A stretch of 64,000 nucleotides of DNA from an uncultured Selenomonadales bacterium (GTDB lineage: Bacteria > Bacillota > Negativicutes > Selenomonadales > Selenomonadaceae), in the NCBI GenBank assembly GCA_900321035.1, contig ONUH01000009.1:1-64000 (forward strand), in the 5' to 3' direction. Position 1 is the stretch's first letter, and each line of letters begins with the position of its first letter. The notes beneath the pieces are model-generated. The model searched no databases and was not told the origin of the DNA. It worked only from the letters and a program-made list of their open reading frames with translations. A program made the position numbers and the translations under genes. Of the stretch, positions 7,868 to 16,778 are shown in pieces.

Positions 7868-7903
7868 AAAATTGTCTGCCCTAAAGACAGGACAGACAAT
7901 TTT
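7868..7903 (-). terminator. Orphan strong terminator, leftward-facing
   Basis: AAAATTGTCTG (7868-7878) and CAGACAATTTT (7893-7903) form an 11-bp stem with a run of eight T on the minus strand. It stands between two divergently transcribed genes, where no leftward gene needs ending. The rest of 7778-8058 is AT-rich and should hold both promoters; I see no gene. Confidence 0.8.
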
Positions 7904-8058
7904 CCTTTGTAAAATTTCACATATTTCGTATTCACGGAAGGGTTTTTCCCTCAAAAGTAGAATTCTTTATTGATTACACATAAATATAAGGAAAAAAGAT
8001 ATTCCGCTCCGCGGTTCGGCGACGAAGCGCGGGCGCTGTAAAGGAGCCTGGGAACCTA

Positions 8059-9432
8059 ATGAACTGCTGGATTGTCGTCGTGGACGACGAGGCGCTGAGC
8101 CTGACGAATGCAAAAAATCTCCTGAACGAGCAGGATATGCGCGTGAGCTGCCTGCGGTCCGGTCAGGATTTGTTGAAATTCATGGCGAAGAACGAGCCGG
8201 ATCTGATCCTCCTGGACATCCTGATGCCGGAGATGGACGGGTTTGAGACGTACCATGCGCTGCGTCAGATGGAAGAGGAGACGGGACGGAAGAAGACGCC
8301 CGTCATCTTCCTGACGGGCTCGGAGGACAGCGAGACGGAGCGGCGCGGCCTGAAGATCGGGGCCTCCGATTTCATCCGCAAGCCGTTCAACCGGGAGATC
8401 CTGATCCGTCGCATTTACAATACGGTGCAGAACGCCAAGACGATCGAGAGCCTGACGGAAGAGGCGGCCATCGACAAGCTGACGGGATTCCTGAACAAGA
8501 GCGCCGGAACGGAGCGGATCGCGAAGCTCTGCAAGACGAAGACGGGCGCGCTGCTGGTTTTCGACCTGGACAATTTCAAGCTGGTCAACGATCTGCACGG
8601 CCACGATATGGGCGACCAGGTGCTGCGGGCTTTCGCGGCGGTGATCCGGAGCAATATACGGGCGGAGGACGTGGCGGCGCGCATCGGCGGCGACGAGTTC
8701 ATGGCGTTCTGCTTCGGGATGACGGACGAGAACGGCGTGGCGCATTTGACGATGCGGCTGAACGAGCAACTGACGAAGGAAGCGAAGCGGCTGATGGGCG
8801 AGGGCTTCGATATCCCCCTGGGCATCTCCACCGGCGCGGCGATGGCGCCGGAGCACGGGCAGAATTATGAGAAGCTGTTCTCGCTGGCGGACGGCGCGCT
8901 GTACCGGGCCAAGCAGAACGGCAAGCACGGCGCCGTCGTTTACCGTCCGGAGTCGGCGGAGGATTCCGGCGAGGGCGACCCCAAGAAGGAGCTGGCCCGC
9001 ATCACGAAGATCGTCGAGGAGCGGAACGACGTCGGCGGCGCGTTCCTGCTGGGCATGGAGCAGTTCTCCTTCATTTACCGCTTCATCAAGCGCTACGCGA
9101 TGCGCTACGGCGGCAGGTCCGTCAAGCTGCTGTTCGTGCTGTCGGAGGAGGAAGGGGCGCAGGGGCTGCCGCTCAGCGACGCGGCGTCGAAGTTCGGCCT
9201 TTGTCTGCAGGATACGCTGCGCAGGAGCGATATGATCCTGCAGAGCAAGCCGAACCAATTCTTCCTGTTCCTGCCGCAGCTCTCGGAGGAGGATTTCCCC
9301 AAGGTGCTGCAGAGGATCCTGACGGCATGGGAGGCGCGGGCGCCCCATTCCGGGATCCGTATCGAGCACGCCGCGGAGTTTACCGTTCATGAAGTCAAGA
9401 TTTACGATCCTGCAGAAAGGCGCAAGCCGTAA
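8059..9432 (+). CDS. Response regulator with GGDEF (diguanylate cyclase) domain
   Basis: 457 residues. The N-terminal receiver (1-120) has the acidic pair in VVDDEA, the phospho-acceptor D53 in LLDILMP, and the lysine in RKPFN. A GGDEF domain follows (about 135-295) with an intact GGDEF at 210-214 and an RxxD inhibitory site (RAED) five residues upstream, so product-inhibited c-di-GMP synthesis is expected. The last ~150 residues resemble a degenerate second GGDEF-like or output fold and are not recognised. It is the first gene of a four-gene rightward operon; the hybrid kinase at the end is the obvious phosphodonor. Confidence 0.92.
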   Translation: MNCWIVVVDDEALSLTNAKNLLNEQDMRVSCLRSGQDLLKFMAKNEPDLILLDILMPEMDGFETYHALRQMEEETGRKKTPVIFLTGSEDSETERRGLKIGASDFIRKPFNREILIRRIYNTVQNAKTIESLTEEAAIDKLTGFLNKSAGTERIAKLCKTKTGALLVFDLDNFKLVNDLHGHDMGDQVLRAFAAVIRSNIRAEDVAARIGGDEFMAFCFGMTDENGVAHLTMRLNEQLTKEAKRLMGEGFDIPLGISTGAAMAPEHGQNYEKLFSLADGALYRAKQNGKHGAVVYRPESAEDSGEGDPKKELARITKIVEERNDVGGAFLLGMEQFSFIYRFIKRYAMRYGGRSVKLLFVLSEEEGAQGLPLSDAASKFGLCLQDTLRRSDMILQSKPNQFFLFLPQLSEEDFPKVLQRILTAWEARAPHSGIRIEHAAEFTVHEVKIYDPAERRKP

Positions 9433-9447
9433 CGGGGGGAGCCGTCT

Positions 9448-10548
9448 GTGCGAAAAATCATCATCATCGCGTTCCTGATCCTTGCCGCCGCCATAACGGG
9501 CATTTTCTATTCCATGGACGACGATAAGGCTTTGTCCGCGACCGCGCACACGACGAAGGTCGGCGTGCTGCTGAGCGGTTCCCATACGGACAAGAATTAC
9601 TGCCAGGCCCATTATGAGGCGCTGGAAGCCCTGCGGCCCAAGGATAAACTCAATCTGGACATCGTCTATCGGGAGAACGTGGCCGGGGACTGTTACCCGG
9701 ATATCATCAGCCTGATCCGCGACGAGGGGTGCCGCATCATCGTGGGGGTTTCCTTCCAGTTCGGCAAGGATATGGAACGGGCCGCGGAGCTGTATCCCGA
9801 CGTGTATTTCCTGCATACCGGAGGCACCAGCGCCCACAGCAATTTCTCCTCGTTTTTCGGCAGGATGTATCAGGCGCGGTATCTTTTGGGCATTATCGCC
9901 GGGTCGAAGACGAAGACGGGGCAGATCGGCTATGTGGCGGCGTTTCCCATCCCGGAGGTCATCCGGGGCATCAACGCTTTTACGCTAGGCGTGAGGAGCG
10001 TACGCCCGGACGCCGTCGTGCGTGTGCGCTACTGCAATTCCTGGACGGACGACGAGGCGGCGGGTAAAGCTTGCGCGGAGCTTTTGGAGCGCCACCCGAT
10101 CGACGTGATGGCCATGCATACCAATTCCCTCGCGCCGCACAGGGAAGCGGACCGGCGGGGGGTGTGGTCCGTCGGCTGCAACCGGGACAGCGCGGAGACT
10201 TTTCCCGATACGTATCTGGCCGCCTGCGTCTGGCAATGGCGTGACTGCTACTACAAGCAGATACTTGACTGCCTGCAGGGAAAATTCCACGGAAGCAACG
10301 TATGGATGGATATAAACGACGGCATCGTCGCCCTTTCGGCGCCCACACGCCATGTGGATGCGCGCGCGATGGCGGCGGTAGAGGCCGCCAATAGGAATTT
10401 TTATCACCGGACGTTCGACGTGTTTTACGGCCCGGTGAAGGACAATACGGGCAATATCCGCATCGAGGCGGGCGAGTCCATGGCGGACTCGGAAATGCTG
10501 AACGGGTTTTTTTGGTATGTGGAGGGTGTGACCGTTGAAGGGCTTTGA
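9448..10548 (+). CDS. Membrane-anchored BMP-family substrate-binding protein (first copy)
   Basis: 366 residues, GTG start after GGGGGA. An N-terminal hydrophobic segment (residues 3-22, IIIIAFLILAAAITGIFY) anchors it; no lipobox cysteine follows. The rest matches the BMP/PnrA-like periplasmic binding fold: VGVLLSGSHTDKNY, SFQFGKDMERAA, and GYVAAFPIPEVIRGINAF. BMP proteins usually bind purine nucleosides for ABC import. Here no permease or ATPase gene is adjacent. A signalling kinase and cyclase flank the two copies instead, suggesting that it is a ligand-presenting sensor. It ends 14 nt inside the next gene. Confidence 0.85.
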   Translation: MRKIIIIAFLILAAAITGIFYSMDDDKALSATAHTTKVGVLLSGSHTDKNYCQAHYEALEALRPKDKLNLDIVYRENVAGDCYPDIISLIRDEGCRIIVGVSFQFGKDMERAAELYPDVYFLHTGGTSAHSNFSSFFGRMYQARYLLGIIAGSKTKTGQIGYVAAFPIPEVIRGINAFTLGVRSVRPDAVVRVRYCNSWTDDEAAGKACAELLERHPIDVMAMHTNSLAPHREADRRGVWSVGCNRDSAETFPDTYLAACVWQWRDCYYKQILDCLQGKFHGSNVWMDINDGIVALSAPTRHVDARAMAAVEAANRNFYHRTFDVFYGPVKDNTGNIRIEAGESMADSEMLNGFFWYVEGVTVEGL

Positions 10549-11731
10549 TGGTTGGCGTCGTTTCCGACAGATTGCGACCTGGGAATGGCTGGAACGCAAT
10601 CTGCCGGTTGTATTGGTGGCGGCCACCGTCGTCGCGTTGGTCATCGTGATACAGACGTTCCGGCTTCCGGGGATGGAGCAGCATGTCACGGTCGGATGCG
10701 TCCTGGTCGGCTCGAAGACGGACGGCGGCTGGAACGAGAGTCATTACACGGGACTCCATAACGCCTGCCGGAAGGTGGTCGAGGAGGCGGCCAGGGCGGC
10801 CGAGGCGTCTGGCGACGAGCGTTCCGCTGGGCCGACGATCGGCGGGTTTTTCGTGCGGGAAAATGTCCCGGAGGAGGAGGCCTCCCTGACGGCCGCCGTG
10901 GACGGGCTCGTCCGGGAGGGCTGCCAGGTCGTTTTCCTGACCAGTTTCGGCTATGGGCGGCATATAGATACGATTGCGAAAGATTACCCCCGCGTGGCGT
11001 TCTTCGGGATCTCGGGCAAAGGGGAGGCCAAGAACAGCACTTCGTATTTCGCCCGGTTGTATCAGGTGCGGTATCTGACCGGCATCGTGGCGGGTTTTGA
11101 AAGCCGCACGGGCGTGCTGGGCTATGTGGCGGCCATGCCGAATCCCCAGTCCATCCGGGGCATCAACGCGTACGCGCTGGGCATGCGGGCGGCGAATCCC
11201 AAGGCGAAGCTCCTCGTCCGCTTCACCGGAAGCTGGGACAACGAGGCGGCGGAGCGGGAGAGCGTCGCCCTGCTGCAGGCGGAAGGCGCGGACGTCATCA
11301 CGTACCACGCGGACCGGCCGTACGCCGTGCATGAGGCGGAGACGCGCGGGCTTTTGAGCGTGGGCTACGACGCCGTGCGGGGGGAATATTCCCCCCGGTT
11401 CCTGACGGCGGCGCTGTATGACTGGGACGTCCTTTACAAAAAGGTGCTGGACGATTATCTGAGCGGCAGGACGAACTTTTCCCGAAGATATTGGCTCGGC
11501 CTGATGGAAGGGGCCGTCAAGCTGCATCCGCTTTCCCCCGCGGTAGGGGCCAAGGCCGCCTCCGCCATGGAGTGGGAAAAGGGGCGGATGATGGTGGACT
11601 GGGACGTGTTTTCCGGACAGATTTACGACAACGAGGGAAGGCTTCGCTGCGAACGCGGCGAGCAGATCAGCGACGAGGAGCTGTTCCTGGGGATGAACTG
11701 GTTCGTCGAAGGAGTAGAAATCTATGAGTGA
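10535..11731 (+). CDS. Membrane-anchored BMP-family substrate-binding protein (second copy)
   Basis: 398 residues, TTG start with GGAGGG 8 nt upstream, overlapping the previous gene. A membrane anchor near residues 20-40 (LPVVLVAATVVALVIVIQTF) is followed by a BMP fold closely parallel to the upstream copy: VGCVLVGSKTDGGWNESHY, TSFGYGRHI, GYVAAMPNPQSIRGINAYAL. It keeps the N-terminal 'G..DGGWN' nucleoside-pocket-like loop better than its neighbour does. The two are therefore ancient duplicates and may form a heterodimeric sensor. Its stop overlaps the start of the histidine kinase. Confidence 0.87.
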   Translation: MKGFDGWRRFRQIATWEWLERNLPVVLVAATVVALVIVIQTFRLPGMEQHVTVGCVLVGSKTDGGWNESHYTGLHNACRKVVEEAARAAEASGDERSAGPTIGGFFVRENVPEEEASLTAAVDGLVREGCQVVFLTSFGYGRHIDTIAKDYPRVAFFGISGKGEAKNSTSYFARLYQVRYLTGIVAGFESRTGVLGYVAAMPNPQSIRGINAYALGMRAANPKAKLLVRFTGSWDNEAAERESVALLQAEGADVITYHADRPYAVHEAETRGLLSVGYDAVRGEYSPRFLTAALYDWDVLYKKVLDDYLSGRTNFSRRYWLGLMEGAVKLHPLSPAVGAKAASAMEWEKGRMMVDWDVFSGQIYDNEGRLRCERGEQISDEELFLGMNWFVEGVEIYE

Positions 11732-14483
11732 TTGGATAGCCTCTCTGAAGGAAAAGGGAATCCTCGCATCCATATCCGTATTCGCTTTGGTGCTGCTGCT
11801 CGTCGGGCTGCTCTTCCAAAACCGGGTCGGAGAGCTCCTGACCGGCTACACGGGGCACCAGACGCGGCGGCAGGCGGAGGCGCTGGCGAGCCAGGCGTCC
11901 GAGAAGCTGATGACGGAGCTGGAAAATCTGGCGTATATCGCTGCAAGGATCGAGTCCGACCCGCAGGAGATCGGGCGGTTCATGCCGGCGATCGTCAACG
12001 ACGCGGGCGTGCGGCACGGCCTGCTCTCTCTCGACGGCAGGGCGCTTTACGGCGACACCCTTTCCCCTCGCATGTATAACGGCATACAGACCGCGTTCCG
12101 GGGCAAGAGCGCCATCACCTTCGTGCACAATCAGGGTCTCCTGTTCACCTGCCCTGTGTTCCATGCCCGGAATATCAAATACGTGCTGTACCGGTTCTAT
12201 CCGATGGAATCCATCGAGCGGCGGTTTTCCATCAGCTGTTACGACGATCTCGGCAAGGTCATGGTCGTCACCCGGGACGGGGACGTCGTCGTCCCCTTCA
12301 CGAACACTTCGCCGGATGACGAGGCCTTTTTTCTGAACGCGATCATACAGGAGTCGTATCAGAACATGCACCGGGAGATGGAGGTCTCGGTGGCGGCGGC
12401 CGGCGCGTTCAAAACGGAGAAGGGCGAGATGATCCTGTTCGAGGCGGAGATCCCGGGCACGGATTATCTGGTCGCCGGGTTCGTGCCGAAGCTGAAAGCC
12501 TCCGAAGGGATCGGCGACATCACGAACCTGGTCGTGTATGTGTTCAGCCTGTTGATGCTGCTGGTGGCCATCGGCACCTGGTATCTGCTCCAGGTCCGGG
12601 TGCAGATCCAGGAGAGCGAAGAGCTCCGCCGGGCGAAAGAAGTGGCGGAGGAAGCGTCGCGCGCCAAGAGCGACTTCCTTTCCAATATGTCCCATGAGAT
12701 TCGGACGCCGATTAACGCGATCCTGGGCATGAACGAAGGCATCCTGCGGGAATGCGAGGACGAGGGCATCCTCGCCTACGCGGAAAACGTGAAGGCGGCG
12801 GGCGGCACGCTCCTGGGACTGGTCAACGACGTATTGGATTTCTCCAAGATCGAGGCGGGCAAGATCGAGATCCTGCCCGTGGACTACGACCTTTCCTCGG
12901 TGCTCAACGACCTGGTGAATATCATCCAGCTCCGGGCGGCGGAAAAGGGCCTCGACTTCGTGCTGGACTTTGACAAGGAGACGCCGAAGATGCTGCGCGG
13001 CGACGAGGTCCGCGTCAAGCAGGTCATCACGAACATCCTGACCAACGCGGTGAAATATACGGAAAAGGGAACCGTCACGTTCTCCGTCGGCTTCGACCGC
13101 GACGGGAACGACCCCGACGGCGTGATCCTCCACGTCGCGGTCCGGGACACCGGCATCGGCATCAAGCCCGAGGACATGGGCAAGCTGTTCTCCAAATTCG
13201 AGCGCATCGAGGAGACGCGGAACCGCCATGTGGAAGGCACCGGCCTCGGCATGGCCATCACCAAGAACCTGCTGGGACAGATGGGTTCCGAGCTGCAGGT
13301 GGACAGCACTTACGGCGTGGGCTCCGTGTTCTTCTTCGACCTGAAGCAGAAGGTGGTCGCATGGGAGCCGCTGGGCGACTACGAGTCCTCGTTCCGCGCC
13401 GCGCTGAAGAAGCGCACGAAGTACAAGGAAAGATTCACGGCCCCGGAGGCGCTCCTCCTGGTGGCGGACGACAATCCGATGAACCTCATGGTCTTCAAGA
13501 GCCTCCTGAAGCCGACGCGGGTGCAGATCGACACGGCGAACGACGGGATCGAAGGCCTGCGGCTCGCTGCGGAGAAGAAATACGACGTCATCTTCCTCGA
13601 CCACATGATGCCGGAGAAGGACGGCATCGAGACGCTGCACGAGCTGCGCGCGGACAAGGGCGGTCTCAACGCGAAAACCCCGGCGGTCTGCTTGACCGCC
13701 AACGCCATTTCCGGCGCGCGGGAAGAGTATCTGGCGGCGGGCTTCGACGACTATCTGGCAAAGCCCGTGGATTCCGGGAAGCTGGAAGGGATCCTGCTCT
13801 CCTTCCTGCCGAAAGAGAAAGTCATGGAAGCGGGGGCCGAGACGCCGGACAGCGGCGAGGCGAAGCCTGCGGAGCCGGCGGAGCTCCCGTCGGTCCTCGC
13901 GCCCCTCGAAGGGCAGGACTGGATCGACCTCTCCCTCGGCCTCGAGAACAGCGGTTCCGAGGAAGCCTATCTGCCGCTTCTGAAAATCTTTTACGAGACC
14001 ATCGACGAGCGGGCGGATGAGATCGACAAATTCTACGAGAGCGGGGACTACAAGGACTACACCATCAAAGTGCACGGCCTGAAGAGCTCGGCGCGGCTCA
14101 TCGGCGCGGCGGCCTTCGGCGAGGAGGCGCAGAAGCTGGAGAACGCGGGCAAGCTCGAAGACGCGGAGTATATCCGCGAGCACCACGCGGAGTTCTTGGA
14201 AACCTTCCGCAGCTTCAAGGCGCCGCTGGCGGAGGTATTCCCCGCGGAGGAAAAGGAGACGTCCGGGGACAAGCCGGAAGCGAGCGCGGAGCAGCTGAAA
14301 ACCGCGTACAGGGACATGCGGACGGCGGCGGACGACATGGACTGCGACCGCCTCGAAGCGATCTTCGCCGGGCTGGAGAAATACCGGATCCCGGCGGCGG
14401 AGGAAGAGGTCGTCGGCCAACTGAGGCGCGCCGTCGCGGAGTTCGATTACGACGCCGTCCTGACGCTGCTGAAAGATGTGTGA
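11724..14483 (+). CDS. Hybrid sensor histidine kinase (sensor-HisKA-HATPase-REC-Hpt)
   Basis: 919 residues. A transmembrane helix at about 13-32, a large extracytoplasmic sensor region (Cache-like by length), and a second helix near 270-292 are followed by HisKA with SHEIRTP (phospho-accepting H324). The ATPase has the N box (ILTNAVKYT) and G boxes (DTGIGI, GTGLGMAI). A receiver follows with D626 in FLDHMMPEKDG, and a C-terminal Hpt with H784 in KVHGLKSS. A full phosphorelay to the REC-GGDEF protein encoded at the head of the operon is expected. The BMP proteins next door are likely partners of the outside domain. Confidence 0.94.
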   Translation: MSDWIASLKEKGILASISVFALVLLLVGLLFQNRVGELLTGYTGHQTRRQAEALASQASEKLMTELENLAYIAARIESDPQEIGRFMPAIVNDAGVRHGLLSLDGRALYGDTLSPRMYNGIQTAFRGKSAITFVHNQGLLFTCPVFHARNIKYVLYRFYPMESIERRFSISCYDDLGKVMVVTRDGDVVVPFTNTSPDDEAFFLNAIIQESYQNMHREMEVSVAAAGAFKTEKGEMILFEAEIPGTDYLVAGFVPKLKASEGIGDITNLVVYVFSLLMLLVAIGTWYLLQVRVQIQESEELRRAKEVAEEASRAKSDFLSNMSHEIRTPINAILGMNEGILRECEDEGILAYAENVKAAGGTLLGLVNDVLDFSKIEAGKIEILPVDYDLSSVLNDLVNIIQLRAAEKGLDFVLDFDKETPKMLRGDEVRVKQVITNILTNAVKYTEKGTVTFSVGFDRDGNDPDGVILHVAVRDTGIGIKPEDMGKLFSKFERIEETRNRHVEGTGLGMAITKNLLGQMGSELQVDSTYGVGSVFFFDLKQKVVAWEPLGDYESSFRAALKKRTKYKERFTAPEALLLVADDNPMNLMVFKSLLKPTRVQIDTANDGIEGLRLAAEKKYDVIFLDHMMPEKDGIETLHELRADKGGLNAKTPAVCLTANAISGAREEYLAAGFDDYLAKPVDSGKLEGILLSFLPKEKVMEAGAETPDSGEAKPAEPAELPSVLAPLEGQDWIDLSLGLENSGSEEAYLPLLKIFYETIDERADEIDKFYESGDYKDYTIKVHGLKSSARLIGAAAFGEEAQKLENAGKLEDAEYIREHHAEFLETFRSFKAPLAEVFPAEEKETSGDKPEASAEQLKTAYRDMRTAADDMDCDRLEAIFAGLEKYRIPAAEEEVVGQLRRAVAEFDYDAVLTLLKDV

Positions 14484-14490
14484 GGCATGA

Positions 14491-14531
14491 AAAAAGGCGT
14501 TGCCGCAAAGTTATGCGGCGACGCCTTTTCG
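14491..14531 (+). terminator. Terminator of the BMP/kinase operon
   Basis: AAAGGCGTTGCCGC pairs with GCGGCGACGCCTTT across an 8-nt loop and is followed by T residues, starting 7 nt past the kinase stop. Confidence 0.9.
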
Positions 14532-14628
14532 TTACGGCTTTAGCCGGTTGAGCGGAGCGAAACAGAGAACCGCCCGCTGTCTGACGTTTTTGTTGTTAGG
14601 GCAATGGTATAGATTCTCTTTGGTGAAT

Positions 14629-14638
14629 ATGATATACT
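14629..14638 (+). promoter_or_regulatory. Probable extended -10 promoter for mntA-hepT
   Basis: TGATATACT, an extended -10 element, ends 36 nt before the mntA start. No convincing -35 box is seen. A ribosome site (GGGAGGCGG) follows. Confidence 0.5.
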
Positions 14639-14674
14639 GAAATCAAAAGACGATAGTGAAGGGAGGCGGCGGAA

Positions 14675-14965
14675 ATGCTTACTGTTGCGAGCATCAAGGA
14701 AAAAATTACGCCGATATGCGAAAAATACGGCGTGGAAAAAGCGTATCTTTTCGGTTCTTACGCTCGTAATGACGCTGACGCTGACAGTGACGTGGATCTC
14801 CATATCGAAAAGGGGAAAATTAGAAATCTGTTTCAAATCTGCGGTTTTCGCGCCGATATTATGGAAGCGCTTGGAAAAGACGTGGATATAGTAAGCATAA
14901 CGCCGACATCTGAGGAATTTCGGAAGAATCTGCTGCGGGAGGAAATTTTGCTCTATGAAGCATAA
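14675..14965 (+). CDS. mntA: MntA-type minimal nucleotidyltransferase antitoxin
   Basis: 96 residues. The pol-beta nucleotidyltransferase signature GSYARNDADADSDVDL is at 27-42, with metal-binding D39 and D41. Proteins of this family (MNT) counter the HEPN toxin by adding AMP groups to a tyrosine near its active site. It overlaps the HEPN gene by 11 nt, the usual arrangement of the pair. Confidence 0.92.
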   Translation: MLTVASIKEKITPICEKYGVEKAYLFGSYARNDADADSDVDLHIEKGKIRNLFQICGFRADIMEALGKDVDIVSITPTSEEFRKNLLREEILLYEA

Positions 14966-15305
14966 CAAGAACGCCCGAATCATGGAACACATCATCGAGT
15001 ATTGCGAAGATGTTACAGAGGCAGTGAGACGATTCGAGGGCGATAAGAGAAAATTCATGTCCGACCGTATATTTCGCAATGCTTGCGCCATGCCGCTGAT
15101 GCAAATCGGCGAGCTGGCGAAAAACTTGACGGACGACGTTCTGCAATTAGATGCTTCGGTTCCGTGGAAAGAAATCAAGGGGATGAGAGACTATTTCGCC
15201 CATGAATACCATGAAATGGACGCGGATATTATATGGAATACGATAGAAGAGATACCGAGCTTTCAAAAGCAATGTTTGCGCCTTTTGGATCAGATACGGA
15301 ACTAA
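14955..15305 (+). CDS. hepT: HepT-type HEPN ribonuclease toxin
   Basis: 116 residues. The HEPN catalytic motif with modification tyrosine, Rx4HxY, is RDYFAHEY with R78, H83 and Y85. That matches the HepT family, in which MntA AMPylates the tyrosine to silence the RNase. Both motif residues and the tyrosine are intact, so the toxin should be active. The pair is bounded by terminators on both sides and forms a compact two-gene unit. Confidence 0.93.
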   Translation: MKHNKNARIMEHIIEYCEDVTEAVRRFEGDKRKFMSDRIFRNACAMPLMQIGELAKNLTDDVLQLDASVPWKEIKGMRDYFAHEYHEMDADIIWNTIEEIPSFQKQCLRLLDQIRN

Positions 15306-15344
15306 CATAAAAGACCGCTTCTTGTCGAAGCGGTCTTTTATGTT
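15306..15344. terminator. Bidirectional terminator between hepT and DUF362 gene
   Basis: A 17-bp stem (ACATAAAAGACCGCTTC with its complement) around a 5-nt loop, with A and T tracts on both sides, lies between convergent genes. Confidence 0.93.
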
Positions 15345-15360
15345 GCGCATCTTTGCCTTT

Positions 15361-16485
15361 TTATTTGAGCGTCTTCAGCTCATATTCCCTCGTGCCGAGG
15401 CCGATCTTTTCCGCGTGAACCAAAGTTTCCTCCCAGTTCACGTGCGGGTTGCTGTCGAGGAAGTGGTCGTTCTGTTTTTTCCAGTCGGGCTTCCTGAGGT
15501 TGTCGCCCAGCTGGCTGTTCTCGATCGGCGTGGCTTTCAGCGCGGCGTCCACCGAGGCCTGATCTACCGCCACCGGGTCAAAGGAAGCGAAGAAGCCTAA
15601 GTTCGGCAGGATCGGGCCGTCGTTCTCGCCGTGGCAGTCGCAGTTCGGCGAGATGTCCGTGGCGATGTTGATATGGAACGTCGGGCGGTCCTGGCAGATG
15701 GCCTGGGCGTATTCCGCCATCTTGCGGTCGAGGACGTCGCTGGCGTCCCACTGGTCGTTGGCGATCGCGTCGAAGGCGCAGGCGCCGATGCAGCGGCCGC
15801 AGCCTTTGCAGAGGTCCTTGTTGATATGCGCCTTGTTGTTCTCGTAGGAAATGGCGTTGGAGCCGCATTCCTTCGCGCAGCGGCGGCATCCCCGGCAAAG
15901 CTCCTCGTTCACCGAGACCTTGCCCGACGAGTGCTGTTCCATCTTTCCGGCGCGGCTGCCGCCGCCCATGCCGAGATTTTTGATGGCGCCGCCGAAGCCC
16001 GTCATTTCATGGCCCTTGAAGTGGGCGAGGCTGATGACGATATCGGCGTCCATCAGCGCGCGGCCGATTTTCGCCGACTTCACGTACTGGCCGTTTTTCA
16101 CCGGCACCTCCACCTCGTCGGTGCCGCGCAGGCCGTCGCCGATGATGATTTGGCAGCCCGTGGTCACGGTGTTGAAGCCGTTCAGGTTCGCGCAGTCCAT
16201 ATGCTCAAGCGCGTGCTTGCGGCTGCCCGGGTACAGCGTGTTGCAGTCCGTCAGGAACGGCATGCCCCCCTGCTCCTTGACGAGATCGGCCACCGCTTTC
16301 GCGTATTGCGGGCGGAGATAGGCAAGGTTGCCCAGTTCGCCGAAGTGCATCTTGATGGCGACGAATTTGCCCTCCATGTCGATGTCCTTGAAGCCGGCGG
16401 CGATGCAGAGCCGTTTCAGCTTGTCCGTCATGCTGGTGCCGACCGTCGTGCGGAAATCGGTGAAGAACACCTTTGCTTTGTTCAT
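15361..16485 (-). CDS. DUF362 protein with two [4Fe-4S] clusters
   Basis: 374 residues. DUF362 occupies the N-terminal ~185 residues and the C-terminal part. Between them lie two ferredoxin-type motifs, CRGCRRCAKECGSNAI and CKGCGRCIGACAFDAI, near residues 190-235. The family is widespread in anaerobes and its substrate is unknown; an electron-transfer or iron-sulfur redox role is expected. The C-terminal half has CDCHGENDGPILPNLGF, also conserved in the family. Monocistronic. Confidence 0.9.
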   Translation of the reverse strand: MNKAKVFFTDFRTTVGTSMTDKLKRLCIAAGFKDIDMEGKFVAIKMHFGELGNLAYLRPQYAKAVADLVKEQGGMPFLTDCNTLYPGSRKHALEHMDCANLNGFNTVTTGCQIIIGDGLRGTDEVEVPVKNGQYVKSAKIGRALMDADIVISLAHFKGHEMTGFGGAIKNLGMGGGSRAGKMEQHSSGKVSVNEELCRGCRRCAKECGSNAISYENNKAHINKDLCKGCGRCIGACAFDAIANDQWDASDVLDRKMAEYAQAICQDRPTFHINIATDISPNCDCHGENDGPILPNLGFFASFDPVAVDQASVDAALKATPIENSQLGDNLRKPDWKKQNDHFLDSNPHVNWEETLVHAEKIGLGTREYELKTLK

Positions 16486-16549
16486 GAAAACCCCTCATTT
16501 CTTGTAGTGACCCGATATTTTTCTCCCATAGATACTATATATTATACAA

Positions 16550-16573
16550 GGCTTGCCTCCTTGCAGGCAAGCC
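16550..16573. repeat. Short inverted repeat in intergenic region 16486-16778
   Basis: GGCTTGCCT and AGGCAAGCC form a 9-bp hairpin upstream of the DUF362 gene. The remaining gap carries GCATAACG/CGTTATG dyad arms near 16685-16712 and a stretch (about 16650-16770) that weakly resembles the left flank of the 20.1-kb element. No gene is supportable. Confidence 0.5.
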
Positions 16574-16778
16574 CTAAGAAAAAACAATCTATTACCGAAG
16601 CAATAAAATGACTTCCCCCTGAGGGCGGAACAATCCGCTGCATTGGTTCGGGGGCCGCCGCAGGCGGTGGATGTGGTGTTGCAGCATAACGGCATTGTAA
16701 GCGTTATGTTGCAAAGATAATTTCTTCTGCGCGAGGTTCTGATATTGACCGGTGCCTTTCCTCAGAAGGAACGGCAAT

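Noticed and set aside
6347..7912. 521-residue frame opposite the PcfJ-like gene
   Set aside because: Arginine/valine-rich shadow of a GC-rich gene on the other strand, no ribosome site.
8056..9837. 593-residue leftward frame opposite the REC-GGDEF gene
   Set aside because: Antisense shadow; the rightward frame carries all family motifs.
11667..14420. 917-residue leftward frame opposite the histidine kinase
   Set aside because: Antisense shadow caused by high GC in third positions.
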